From assembly GCA_029204225.1 (NCBI GenBank), contig MU831575.1, positions 62,001 to 126,000 of the forward strand: 64,000 nucleotides of DNA. Direction: 5' to 3'. Under the pieces are notes generated by a model. The model worked only from the letters and a program-made list of their open reading frames with translations, searched no databases and had not been told where the DNA came from. Below are positions 12,508-22,876 of this stretch, in pieces. This DNA comes from Diphasiastrum complanatum. Taxonomy: Eukaryota > Streptophyta > Lycopodiopsida > Lycopodiales > Lycopodiaceae. How positions within the stretch are numbered: position 1 is the stretch's first letter; each line of letters begins with the position of its first letter. Position numbers and translations under genes: made by a program.

Positions 12508-14556
12508 TCGAGTGTCAAGCATTGTAGGATCTTTGGATGTACATGTTTTGTCAATATCACACTTGATGATAGAACTAAAGAAGATCCTTCATCAAAGAAG
12601 GGTGTGTTTGTTGGCTATAGTGAAGTAAGCAAGGCTTACAAAGTGTACATTCCTTCTACAAAGAAAGTTGTCATAAGTAGGGATGTCATCTTTCATGAAG
12701 AGAATGTTTCCAATGTTGTTGATGTTGATGTTGATGTGCCTACTAATCATCATGATGTGCAAGATGTCTTGGATGAAGATGGAGATGCCACTCCAAAGCA
12801 AACTTCAAGGAAGACTCAAAGGCAAAGGGCTAAGCCATCAAGGCTAACCTATGATGAAAAAGGAAAGCAAGTGGTGGACAACTCTAACTTTGCTTTTCTT
12901 ACCTCTTTTGATGAACCAACTTGTGTAGGTGAAGCAATTCAAAAGAAGGAATGGATCCAAGCCATGGATCATGAGCATCAAGCACTCGTCAAAAGCAACA
13001 CATGGAGGTTGGTAAAGCTTCCAAAGGACAAGAAGGCAATTGGTTGTAAGTGGATCTTCAAGATCAAGACAAATCAAGATGGATCAATCAACAAGTACAA
13101 GGCAAGGTTGGTGGCAAAGGGGTATGCTCAAGAATATGGTATTGACTATGATGAGACCTTTGCACCCGTGGCAAAGATGGTAACTATTCGAATCCTAATC
13201 TCTCTTGCAACTCTTTATGATTGGGATATGTGGCAAATGGATGTTACTAATGCCTTCTTGAATGGTGATCTTGAAGAAGATATTTACATGGAGCAACTCA
13301 AGTGGCAATTTCCTCAAGGCAAGGAAGATCTCGTTGAGGTTTGGTTTGAGCTCAAATGGGCTGGTTTTATTAGGTTTGATACTCAACTTCATCTACTCTA
13401 CTTCATGTTGGATAGAAGTGTAGAAATCTATCTTTTGGTTTATGATGGTGACATTGTTTTCACTAACTATAGTGAAAGGTTGAAATCAAGCAATGATGAG
13501 ATCTTGTGGGATGTTAATCATGTGTTTGAGAGGGAGTATCTTCAGAGGTTCAGATCTGAAGATGTTTATAAATGCAAAGTCCTTGATGTTTTATTGGAAG
13601 ATCAAGATGTTGATCTTGAATTGCTTCATCAACACCAAGAGGCAAGTAGCAATTGGAAGCTAGTCAAAAGCATGAAAGGGGAGCCACATGGGCAAAGCAT
13701 CTTGGATCTGTTTTTACAGGTCCTTGAAGGTTCAAGTAAGGTTCTTGGAGCAGCAAGGAAGTGTCCTTTTACTCTACCTTACTTGTTTAATCTCATGTAT
13801 GAACATTGTCATGTCAATGTGTTGGAATTGTCAAAATTCAATGAAACTAGTTCCACAGTTTTGCATCTTTTGGATCTTGGAGATGGAATAGTTATCATTG
13901 CTGGTTTTTATGATCAAGTACATGCATTCATTCAAATCTCAAAAGATATGGAAGTGGTCAATATGTTTACTTTTGAGCAAAGTTCAAGATCTAGCATCCT
14001 AGTGTTGGCAAATTGGCAAATTGTTGACAATGTAGGATCAAGCGTTATATGCAAATCTTGTGGAGATACTTCAAGTATTTCAAGTTCAGGTTTTGCTCAT
14101 TCAAATGGAATAGAGAACACATCATTTTGGCATTCATTCACTCAAGGGCTTTCGTGGATTGGAGATCTACAAAGGCAAGGTGGTGATGGAGGTTCATTCA
14201 TGGAGATACATGGTGCATTCACTATGGGCATAGTGGAATGTGGACGAGGCATGCAAACACCTGTTGGTTACTTTCACTTACAACTTGTTTGCTGCTGTTT
14301 TACAGAGAACTCAAAGGTGGATACATGGAGGAATCCTTTCATTGTTATTCTATGTTCTTTTACATGTATCTTGTTCACCATTCTATGTAAAATTGATGTA
14401 AGAAATAGTGAAGCATCCTATATGGGCACTATTATCTATATCAATTATGTTGTACTTCATATTGTACATATTAGAACACTTGAAAAGAGATCTATCATCA
14501 TGATGGAGATCATTCTTAGGTTGGAGCAAAGTAGTGTTGTAAAACTAGCAAGTTAA
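12499..14556 (+). CDS. Fused copia integrase-end/RT frame joined to an unrelated open segment (685 codons)
   Basis: Residues 1-265 are copia: SVKHCRIFGCTCFVNITLDD (integrase tail), the linker KKEWIQAMDHEHQALVKSNT, and RT start WIFKIKTNQDGSINKYKARL through WQMDVTNAFLNGDLEEDIYM. At about 13297 the frame leaves copia B but stays open for roughly 420 further codons to a TAA at 14554. The new part matches nothing I recognise. One stretch, YLLVYDGDIVFTNYSERL, faintly resembles the LLxYVDDIxxTG catalytic block of copia RT, with the DD pair disrupted. A frame this long is unlikely by chance in AT-rich DNA, so the segment was probably coding in its source, either a diverged non-autonomous relative or captured host cDNA. 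No intact start at its own 5' end; expression is doubtful. Confidence 0.55.
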   Translation: MRNSSVKHCRIFGCTCFVNITLDDRTKEDPSSKKGVFVGYSEVSKAYKVYIPSTKKVVISRDVIFHEENVSNVVDVDVDVPTNHHDVQDVLDEDGDATPKQTSRKTQRQRAKPSRLTYDEKGKQVVDNSNFAFLTSFDEPTCVGEAIQKKEWIQAMDHEHQALVKSNTWRLVKLPKDKKAIGCKWIFKIKTNQDGSINKYKARLVAKGYAQEYGIDYDETFAPVAKMVTIRILISLATLYDWDMWQMDVTNAFLNGDLEEDIYMEQLKWQFPQGKEDLVEVWFELKWAGFIRFDTQLHLLYFMLDRSVEIYLLVYDGDIVFTNYSERLKSSNDEILWDVNHVFEREYLQRFRSEDVYKCKVLDVLLEDQDVDLELLHQHQEASSNWKLVKSMKGEPHGQSILDLFLQVLEGSSKVLGAARKCPFTLPYLFNLMYEHCHVNVLELSKFNETSSTVLHLLDLGDGIVIIAGFYDQVHAFIQISKDMEVVNMFTFEQSSRSSILVLANWQIVDNVGSSVICKSCGDTSSISSSGFAHSNGIENTSFWHSFTQGLSWIGDLQRQGGDGGSFMEIHGAFTMGIVECGRGMQTPVGYFHLQLVCCCFTENSKVDTWRNPFIVILCSFTCILFTILCKIDVRNSEASYMGTIIYINYVVLHIVHIRTLEKRSIIMMEIILRLEQSSVVKLAS

Positions 14557-15223
14557 GTTGAAGAGGGAGTGTGAAAATTGTCAACATTTCCTAGCTAGTT
14601 TGAGGCCTAAATTGGCAATTTTTGTACATAGTTTTGGATCTAACCTTTCACACGTGTGAAAGAGACCTAGGTACTTTTATTCTAGTATATATTTCATGTT
14701 GAAGAAGTCTCAAACTTCGGGACCTTCTAAATGACACTAAAATCATGTTATTTGGACATATAGGCCAAAATTGGCTATTTTAGGTTACTGGTGTCCTAAA
14801 ATTGGGTCCTAAGTTCTAGAGAGAGGAGAGAGAGTCATCTCTCTCACCTATATTAGGCTGAAATTCGTGGAGAACAGGTTGGAGAAACCTTTTGTATGCT
14901 TCATTGAGATCAATAGATCATTGTCATTGTTTCTTCCTCCATTGAGAGCATTGTTGTGTGTATTGTCTTCAAGCTATTGTGTATGATCTTAGGTGCTTTC
15001 CAAAAGTGATAGGCTGATGTATTATGGACTGTATAATGCTATTTTGGGCCGCACTTGATGTTTATGGAAGTTTCCATTTGTGATAAATGCTTTTTGATCA
15101 AGTTCTTTGCATTCTAGGTAGCATAGAATGTGTTGCCAATTCCTAGCTTATGTAGTTTGGAGTGCAAGCATTCAAGCCAATGATCTTGGAGTTTAGATCC
15201 ACTTAGGATCTGTATTTTTCACA
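12508..15223 (+). mobile_element. Copia A: 5'-truncated, mosaic Ty1/copia element inside element 2
   Basis: The DNA is near-identical to copia B (opposite strand, 21604-28034) from 12508 (end of integrase) to about 13297 (middle of RT), then unrelated to about 14530, then again has the copia polypurine tract TTGAAGAGGGAG and a 654-bp 3' LTR (14570-15223). There is no 5' LTR, gag, protease or integrase core. The LTR is strongly diverged from copia B in its first 290 bases (U3) but nearly identical in the rest (R-U5). The divergent material is therefore one continuous block, from RT through U3, flanked by B-like sequence, as expected of template switching between two related genomic RNAs during reverse transcription. 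Confidence 0.8.
14570..15223 (+). repeat. 3' LTR of copia A (654 bp)
   Basis: Starts TGTGAAAATTGTCAAC right after the polypurine tract and ends ATCTGTATTTTTCACA, the same termini as the copia B LTR. It carries TTTCACACGTGTGAAA at 14646-14661, a 16-base palindrome with a G-box core. Confidence 0.92.
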
Positions 15224-16434
15224 TCTGTAAGGTGAATTGGATGTGACCACCCTTGAATGTGATGCATATCTTCAGATGCAAATTTCTGATCATCCGGTAA
15301 CTCCGACGAAAACCGGGTATCTGTTTAAAAATTTGAAACTTATAAAGTGGCCCTTCATGGATTCCAAGGCCACTTTGACAGATTCAAGGGTACAACCTTA
15401 ATTGAGTTGGCCAAGGCCAAAGCAACCATCAGTGAATATGAAAAGGCTATCGCTTAGGTTTTGGAGTCTAATCCTTAGATCCAAGTTCCATTGATGCCAC
15501 AATTCTCGCCTCAACAATAGGCATGATTGGATACAAGTTTGGATTCAGGCATGGAACAGGGTGGAGCCCCCAAAGTAGAAGAAGTTCAGCCAGTTTCACA
15601 GGCAACGCAAATAGGTCCATCCACTTCAGGGACCAGACCATTGTTCAGAAGACCAATCAGCGTCGAGGATCAGATCTTCTTAGCGCAATATCCCCATGAG
15701 TCCTCGCGTGGTGGTTGGGTCATCAAGTTTAAGACCTTTGAAATTGAGACTGGCATAGAGTTGGATAGGCTACATGCATTAGAAGGGTAGCCAGCCTGGA
15801 GAACTACAATTTTTGAGAAAAGTCCGGAATCCTCACCAGTTGTGTGTAGATCCATACTACATTCCAATGCTGCAAAGGAATAAGTAGAAGGATTTGGGAT
15901 TGGCCATGGACAAAATTACCATCCATACACCGATTGACCAATAATCCACCAACCTTACAGTTGGAATATATCAGTGGATTTCCAGAGAGCCCTACAAGCA
16001 TACCAGCAGGAGTATGTCCACTCTCCTGATCCAACAATGAGACAATCAATGCTGTTCACAAAAGATCTAAATCTACTGACGTCTATTGCAATACAATGGA
16101 ATGATTGCCTTCCCACTTTGGCATTCGATTTGAATATGCCAATGGCATCAAATACTATTAAAGATCAGCTACCAGTGGCGAGATTGTATTTCCGTGCTGC
16201 CATGATGGGAGGCTCCTAGGAATCTCGGTTCACAACTTGGACAACCTCAAAGTGGATCGCCGGAGCCCATCGTTGTTTTTTGCTGCAAAACCTAGATTTC
16301 AACATTGCCCAACTCGACTTCATGGAGGAGGCGTAGTATCATTTGATAAAGATATGACGCGATGCAAATAAAGGCCCACAGTAACTGCATCTCACAGGTG
16401 TCGTGGGACCGCCACCAGTTTTGGTGGGGGATAC
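15224..16434 (+). pseudogene. Interior of element 2, broken ORFs of unknown function
   Basis: Plus-strand frames at 15527-15790 (GPSTSGTRPLFRRPISVEDQ) and 15974-16219 (FQRALQAYQQEYVHSPDPTM) look like protein-coding remnants separated by stops. They match no RT, protease or integrase motif. The region ends with GTGGGACCGCCACC and a purine tract TTGGTGGGGGA just before the LTR. A sister arrangement closes element 3 at about 20410-20445. This is probably the body of a non-autonomous gypsy-like element with its own extra ORF. Confidence 0.5.
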
Positions 16435-16992
16435 TGTTGGAGGGTTTGCGGATCCCAAGGCAACCCTAACCCTAGGTAATAAGTGAGAGGGATTTGGCAC
16501 CCTGTGTGTGTAGGTCCAACTTGATGATCACATAGATATTTGATAATTAGAAAGTCGATAAAAGGACTTTAGGCCTTTTTGCGGGACTTTTAATGTTGCA
16601 TGGCCTAAATGTCAAGTTAGTGAATCTTATGGAATGGATTTGTAAATGTCCTTGCTCTCTCTCTTTTCCTCCATCTCTCATGCTTTTGTTGTGTTTGTTA
16701 ATTGTTGGATCTGAATGTATTTGAAATAGTTATTTCTTATGTTTTTTGTGAGAGAAAGGGAGAGAGAGAAAGAGTGAGCTATCTTTATTGTGGATCATAG
16801 GGTTAATGGACTAGTGTTAATGCTTAGGGTTAATGGATGTTAGAGCTAGATGTGGATCTTCCATTCATGCTGAAATCTGAGATATGCTATCGCTCTCAAG
16901 GGAAGGACACGCGTGACAACTAACTTCATCTCCTTGATGGTAGATTGCTTGGATCTTGGGTTGAGGATAGGCTAGGAAAGAAACTCACTACA
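16435..16992 (+). repeat. 3' LTR of element 2 (558 bp)
   Basis: Begins TGTTGGAGGGTTTG after the purine tract GGTGGGGGATAC and ends ACTCACTACA. Its last 370 bases repeat 10536-10905. TG...CA termini. Confidence 0.78.
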
Positions 16993-17347
16993 TTGACAGA
17001 ATTTGTAGACAATTCGTCGAGCCTTAAAATCACCTCCATGATTTCTTTGTCATATCTGCAAATTTTGAATAGACCCATTTTTGTACTATCAGTCATTTTC
17101 ACTCATTTTTGTACAAGAAAATTACTTACAGGAACTCGCCGACCCTCAGAACAGTGTCTCAAAATTCGTGAATGGGCACTGAGGATGATTACTGGGTGAT
17201 GAAGTTACAAATTTCTGTCCAAAAAAGTCTATATAGAGGCCTCACCCATTCCCTCCACAAGTTCATTCTAGATTTCTAAAATAGAGTTCATGCTGAAATT
17301 TTTTAGAATTTTCAACCTCTCCAGAACTATCTAGAATTATTGGCATC
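16993..17347 (+). promoter_or_regulatory. Putative promoter and 5' leader of element 3
   Basis: A TATA-like CTATATAGAGGCC lies at about 17229-17241, roughly 110 bases before the first ATG (17348). It may be the U3/R end of a lost or diverged 5' LTR. No primer-binding site was found, so the start of element 3 is uncertain. Confidence 0.35.
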
Positions 17348-20201
17348 ATGACTTCCACAGACTCATCGCTCTCACTGCATCACTGGAAGGTCCCCAACCC
17401 CATTTTGGATGATTTATCACTGATCTATATCAAGAACTATTCTGATGTGCTGATACTGGCTAAAGGTCTATTAACAAACATCGGTTTTGATCTCAGCCAC
17501 TTCACTGATGAACAGAGTGAGAGTTTGGTCTGACGACCTATTCCACATACTCAGATGAGTTCCATTCCTTCAAACTCATGTCCAAGGATGGCAGTTACAG
17601 CATCATCAACATCTCCCCGGAATGTTTACAACACATAGGCTTTCCAAATCTGGGAGAGACGATTCACGATAGAGGAACCAACTATGATTCCAAGTATTTC
17701 ACAAAGTGCTTGCAAGAAGATTGAAAAACCATTGCGCAGACAAATGACAGCATCTCCATCAAGCTGATCAAAGATCCTAAGCTACGGGCAGCTGCAGAAA
17801 TCCTCATCCACATGGTAGAGGTCCACATCGCCAAGATGGATCGCATCCCACCTAGCGGTCTATTTTCATTGACTATGACCATGGACGACCCCACCAACAA
17901 TTACACCCCTACCAAGTGTGGCTATCTATTGCACATGTTGGTCACACAACACTTGGGACAACGAACGGCCGCCGTACTAGAGGAGATAGAGTATGTCTAT
18001 CCTATCACAAAGAAGCAGGCCACCCCACAAGTATCAACAGAACTTGTCTCCCCTGCACCTCCCACAAAGAAGTAGAAAGGTAAGGCAGTGAGCACCGACA
18101 ACACCATCTCCCCTGATATCTTATCTAGTGATATAGGGACATAATATGTTGAGTCCAGAGGGAGCTTGAAATTCTCTCAAGTCCCAAAGGAGGTTCTAGC
18201 ACAAAAGGAGGCTCTACTCCAACAAGCCCACCAATGAAGACAAGCGGTAGCTACAGTAGCTAGCTCTTTTGATGCTGGCACTTCCGATTCTGGTTGAGTA
18301 AGCATGATTCCGTCCACTCAGATCACTTCCACCATTCCGGTATCATTAACTACTAACACCACCCCCGTTCCACTACTACCGCCAACATTTACTACCACAT
18401 CCACCCCCTCATTCATACTTAACACAGGTTTTGGCTCCATAATTTCTAGAAAGCCCTCACCTGTACATTCTTCCACCCTACTTGACTATGCGGTCAATGT
18501 AAACGACTTTGTATTACAATTACTAACAAAAATCACATCCACCACCATCACCACTCCACATGTCTCCGACACACATTCAATCACCTCCTATCATACTACA
18601 ATCACCTCCTCTCATCCCACAATCACCTCCCCCTACATTTTCTCATGATCCAACATCTCTCCCCATTCCAGATTTTCTTCCATTCAATCCCATGCCATAT
18701 CCTAACTATACACGCACACTCCCTAACAATGGCCCTTGGGAGCAATTATCTCTCACGGCCCAAAAAGCGGTTTGGTTGGTGAATGAGCTCTAGTACATCC
18801 TATTTGGCACCTTAGGGGCTCAATACACCATGAGACAATTTGACGATGAAGCCATGGTAGATCTTTTGAAAGAAAAAGCAAGGTTGGAGGCAGAAAGTAA
18901 GCAACAGCAACAACAAACTCAAAATCTCACCACCTACAATCAAAAGCAACAACAAATGATTACCCATCTACGAAGCCAACTCCAGCTAAAGGTCTCTAAC
19001 CTGCAAATTGCCATTGACAATCTTATAGCAGAACGAGATGAGGTCGTAGCATATGCACAAGCGGCACGTTCCTCTATGAAAGAACAACTAAAACTGGTAG
19101 ATTTCCATGATTTCGCACCACCAGCTATTCTTGAGAAAACTTTGATTCCAGTGGAGGCATATCAAGCGTTGGCACAAAAGTTAAAAGCCACGATGGAGCA
19201 GCACTCCAAAATGCAACAATCATATACTACTTTTGTCGAGGACCTCAACCAACATATTGCCACCCTGGAAGAAAGGTTAAAGGCAGCTGCTCAATCCACA
19301 CCTTCTATCCATGCAGAGCACCTCCAATTTCACCAATCAAGGCCTTACTATGATGGATCAGATGGCAGCAATGGAGCAGGATTTCAACAGCCTCCACCTA
19401 CAATCAAGGCTCGTCATTTCAAGGACAACCTCAAGTGCAAGGAACTCAAGCACCAACCAATCCACAGGGCTCTAGTGGTACTGGCTCCCAACACCATCTT
19501 TTCCACTCTTTTGCTTTTAACCCCATCGACACCACTAACGAATTTCTTTTCCACACCAATTTTCTCCAGAATCTCAACGAATTGCTGATTCTAAACCTTC
19601 ACCACCTCTCTCCCCTCAACCTAACCCACAAATAGAACATGCATTGGCAGCTGAAGCACCGACCATAAGGCACAAGATCATGCCTACTGAACCTAGCAAG
19701 GATTTGCTTGCATCTCAAGAGTTTGCAAAGAAATATCAAACTACAAAGGAGCGAGATGGCTATGTACTACCAAACCTGGATCACGGCAAAACCCATAAGG
19801 AGGCAGTCAAGCTCCTGGATCCCCAACCACTCTGGCACCATCAACTCTTCCTTCAGAGTAAAACTTCCATGGCACGGTATCTTGAAGCATCCTCCTACAT
19901 GTGCACCAGTCCATACTATTATCCAGTAGCACGGCGAGAACCGTTTTCTGTCACCAAGATAAAGAACAAGATCTTTTGGCCCAAGCTCACAAGAGTGGAT
20001 ACCGACAACCTAGATGAAGACATGGTAACCGATTTATTTTACCAAAAGCACCATGGCAACCATGATCGTGACATAAGATATTTTGTGGATAATTGTGTCC
20101 TGGTGGCATTTTTGCCAGATTTCAAAGGTTATTGGGATTGAGGGCTACCACCAATAGCCATTGATATCAATAAACCACTACGAATGCAAGACGATCACAT
20201 C
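17348..20201 (+). pseudogene. Element 3: long broken ORF series with a coiled coil, family unknown
   Basis: One coding tract of roughly 900 codons is suggested by successive plus-strand frames: 17348-17533 (LILAKGLLTNIGFDLSHFTD), continuing in another frame with ISPECLQHIGFPNLGETIHD, 17812-18075 (MVEVHIAKMDRIPPSGLF, YVYPITKKQATPQ), a Pro/Thr/Ser-rich linker (18304-18793), a Gln-rich coiled coil (18830-19320: LLKEKARLEAESKQQQQQTQ), then 19644-20141 (RHKIMPTEPSKDLLASQEFA to FLPDFKGYWD). I recognise no domain. The layout N-terminal domain, P/S/T linker, coiled coil recurs at 42655-43640. The tract ends at an LTR-retrotransposon-like purine tract, so it is probably the extra ORF of a non-autonomous LTR element rather than a host gene. 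Stops and frameshifts break it. Confidence 0.5.
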
Positions 20202-20445
20202 AACGTTGTGTGACAGCCCTCACTTCGGCACTGCATGTTGATATGATGGAGTTGTGAAAACCCATAACTTTCTCCAGGGTATGCTCCACTACTACAAACA
20301 TATGCCCTTCCTGAACAAATTATGCTGGCAAATGATGGAGGGCATCAGCAACAAAATTCACCAATCCCGACAAATACAATCTCGCCTCCAAGATGAAAAA
20401 CCTTCGATTGGTGTGGGACCACCAATCCAATAAGGAGGGGGATAA

Positions 20446-21206
20446 TGTTAGCAACTCTGCAAACACAGTGAAAATATAAATAAATAAATAAAACTCTGTG
20501 GCATGTGTTTTCTAAGCCCACGTATGAGTATTTGCCAATAAACTTCTACTATGGCATGTGTTTTGTAAGACTATGGGTAGAAGCCTAAAATAATAAAATA
20601 ACTTAAACTTAGGATTAGAACTTAGACTTAAGAAACTAAAGCTTAGAAATATTCTAAGTTATCTTAAGTCCCAAGCTAGAAACTTTTTAAAGTTCTAAGT
20701 TCTAAGTTAGAAGTTTTAGACACCTTCGAATGGCTAGTTTTATACTAATCCCATAAATTGATGGATAGTTATGGAAGGCCTTTCTTACTATAAGAAGAGA
20801 GGCATTTTCCTTGTAAATAAAACTTTTGAGATTAAGCTTATTATGCTTCTCTATTTTTGAGATTATCATTCTATTTCATTTGTGTTCTCTTTCGGAAGGT
20901 GCATAGCTTGAGGGAAGGTGCTCGGGCCTCCTCTTGCCTCCTTCTCATTGGTTTGTATTGTGGCATGCGTTTTATTATTTCTATGTTTAGTAGCCACAAT
21001 CTCATTTTATTACCCTTTGGGTGTTAAGTAGAATTTAGATTAATCTTCTTGCTAGTTTTTGAAGCTTTAGAAAGACTTCGTATTTCTTAAGTAATTGGCT
21101 AATTGAAGCTTGTAGAAACTTAAGAAGTGGTTGAACCTCTACATCCCTATACTACATCTGTAAGTAGACCTAGCCACCGTACTACAAACCAGAAATACTT
21201 CCAACA
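20446..21206 (+). repeat. Putative 3' LTR of element 3
   Basis: TGTTAGCAACTCTGC begins straight after TAAGGAGGGGGATAA, and the same GTGGGACCACC signature seen before the element 2 LTR lies just upstream. A possible end is CTTCCAACA at 21206 (TGTT...AACA). A TATA-like ACTATAAGAAGAG (about 20800) and AATAAA (about 20817) are in plausible LTR order. No second copy is present in the window, so the end is tentative. Confidence 0.45.
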
Positions 21207-21480
21207 CTATGATTGGACCTCCTACATGCCACCACTTATAATGATTGGACCATTCTGGTGCACCTCACTTTATGATTGGCCCAAGTTGACAAATTAGATC
21301 AACAGGTGCTATGTCATCAATCCTCTAGCATCAAGCCAAGTGTAACTAGCCTACACTACCACGAGCTAATCCACTTCTAAAATTGGCCTAATCACTTATT
21401 TACAAATGTTCAATGAGTGGATTGAATGAGGACCCCCAAACCTCAAGATAGATGGCTTTTACAATTTGACAAGTTTCATG
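21207..21480. other. Unassigned DNA with three spaced ATGATTGG motifs
   Basis: ATGATTGGACC or ATGATTGGCCC occurs at about 21208, 21240 and 21272 (inverted CCAAT boxes every 32-33 bases). No gene seen. Confidence 0.4.
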
Positions 21481-21539
21481 ATGAATATTCAGTGTTTCAT
21501 GATTAGTATTCAAAGTATCACGATCAGTACTCATAGTTT
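21481..21539. repeat. 21-bp minisatellite, left fragment
   Basis: Units of the form AGTNTCACGATCAGTATTCAN. The array is interrupted by copia C, whose 5-base target duplication AGTTT (21535-21539 and 33649-33653) is taken from the repeat itself; the array continues at 33649. Confidence 0.8.
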
Positions 21540-21603
21540 TGTTTAAAATGCAGCAAAATAAACCCAATTTATCCTAGAAATGATGGAGAAAACACCTATT
21601 TAA

Positions 21604-22258
21604 TGTGAAAAATACAGATCCTAAGTGGATCTATACTCCAAGATCATTGGCTTGAATGCTTGCACTCCAAACTACATAAGCTAGGAATTGGCAACACATT
21701 CTATGCTACCTAGAATGCAAAGAACTTGATCAAAAAGCATTTATTACAAATGGAAACTTCCATAAACATCAAGTGCGGCCCAAAATAGCATTATACAGTC
21801 CATAATACATCAGCCTATCACTTTTGGAAAGCACCTAAGATCATACACAATAGCTTGAAGACAATACACACAACAATGCTCTCAATGGAGGAAGAAACAA
21901 TGACAATGATCTATTGATCTCAATGAAGCATACAAAAGGTTTCTCCAACCTGTTCTCCACGACTTCCCTACTATTTATGGATGAGGAAGATGACTCTCTC
22001 TCCTCTCTCTAGAAGGTACTTGACCCTAGATATTCCCTATATAGGAAAAATAGCTAAAAATGGCTTATATGACCAAAATACATCAAAATGGTCTCATTTT
22101 GAAGGGTATGAAGTTTGACACTTCATCATACTGAAAAAATACAGTAAATAAAAACATTGTGGCCTGGTTCACACGTGTGAAACTCCAGAACCAAAACTAT
22201 TTACAATTTTAGCCAATTTAGGCCTCAAACTAGCTAGGAAATGTTGACAATTTTCACA
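21604..22258 (-). repeat. 3' LTR of copia B (655 bp)
   Basis: On the minus strand it starts TGTGAAAATTGTCAAC and ends CTGTATTTTTCACA. It contains TTCACACGTGTGAA at 22168-22181. Confidence 0.96.
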
Positions 22259-22868
22259 CTCCCTCTTCAACATTGGATGCTAGTTTCAACATAGTCTTTG
22301 AGCACATTCCAAGATTAGATCTATGCATTAAATATAGGTCCTTTCCCAATGGTTTGGTGAAGATATCAGCCACACACTCCTTTGAAGAGACATGTTGAAG
22401 CTCCACCTCTTTGGCAATGACTTGCTCTCTCACAAAATGGTGAGCAATCTCAATGTGCTTGCTCCTTGCATGAAAAACAGGATTGCTTGCCAAGCTTTGG
22501 GCTGAAAGGTTATCACAAAGTATGATTGGAGTCTTCTCTGGTTCCAGCAAGTGAAGATCCAATAACATCCTCTTGATCCAAAGAATCTCCTTGGTGCATG
22601 TTGTTAATGCCTTGTACTCGGCTTCGGTGGAAGATAGAGAGATAGTTGGTTGCTTCTTTGATAGCCATGAGACCACTCCATCTCCAAGATAGATTGCAAA
22701 GGCACTTGTTGACTTCCTATCCATTTGATCACCTGCAAAATCTGAATCTGAAAATCCACAAAGGTTAGGTGTAGTACCTCCATACAAGATGCCAAAATCT
22801 CTAGATCCCGAGATGTATCTAAGTACTCTCTTTCCTAGCTTCCAATGAGCCTCACTAGGATCTTGCAT
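22254..22868 (-). CDS. Copia B pol, RNase H part, shifted frame
   Basis: The 204-codon frame continues the polyprotein after a one-base frameshift near 22880. Blocks: HWKLGKRVLRYISGSRDFGI, LCGFSDSDFAGD (first RNase H Asp region), SWLSKKQPTISLSSTEAEYK (the conserved STEAEY block), ILCDNLSAQSLASNPVFHAR, KHIEIAHHFVREQV and ECVADIFTKPL, all standard for Ty1/copia RNase H. The stop codon is formed by the first bases of the 3' LTR: codons GAG-GGA-GTG read through the polypurine tract and TGA lies in TGTGA. It belongs to the same polyprotein as the long frame upstream. Confidence 0.9.
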   Translation of the reverse strand: MQDPSEAHWKLGKRVLRYISGSRDFGILYGGTTPNLCGFSDSDFAGDQMDRKSTSAFAIYLGDGVVSWLSKKQPTISLSSTEAEYKALTTCTKEILWIKRMLLDLHLLEPEKTPIILCDNLSAQSLASNPVFHARSKHIEIAHHFVREQVIAKEVELQHVSSKECVADIFTKPLGKDLYLMHRSNLGMCSKTMLKLASNVEEGV

Positions 22869-22876
22869 AAATTGAC

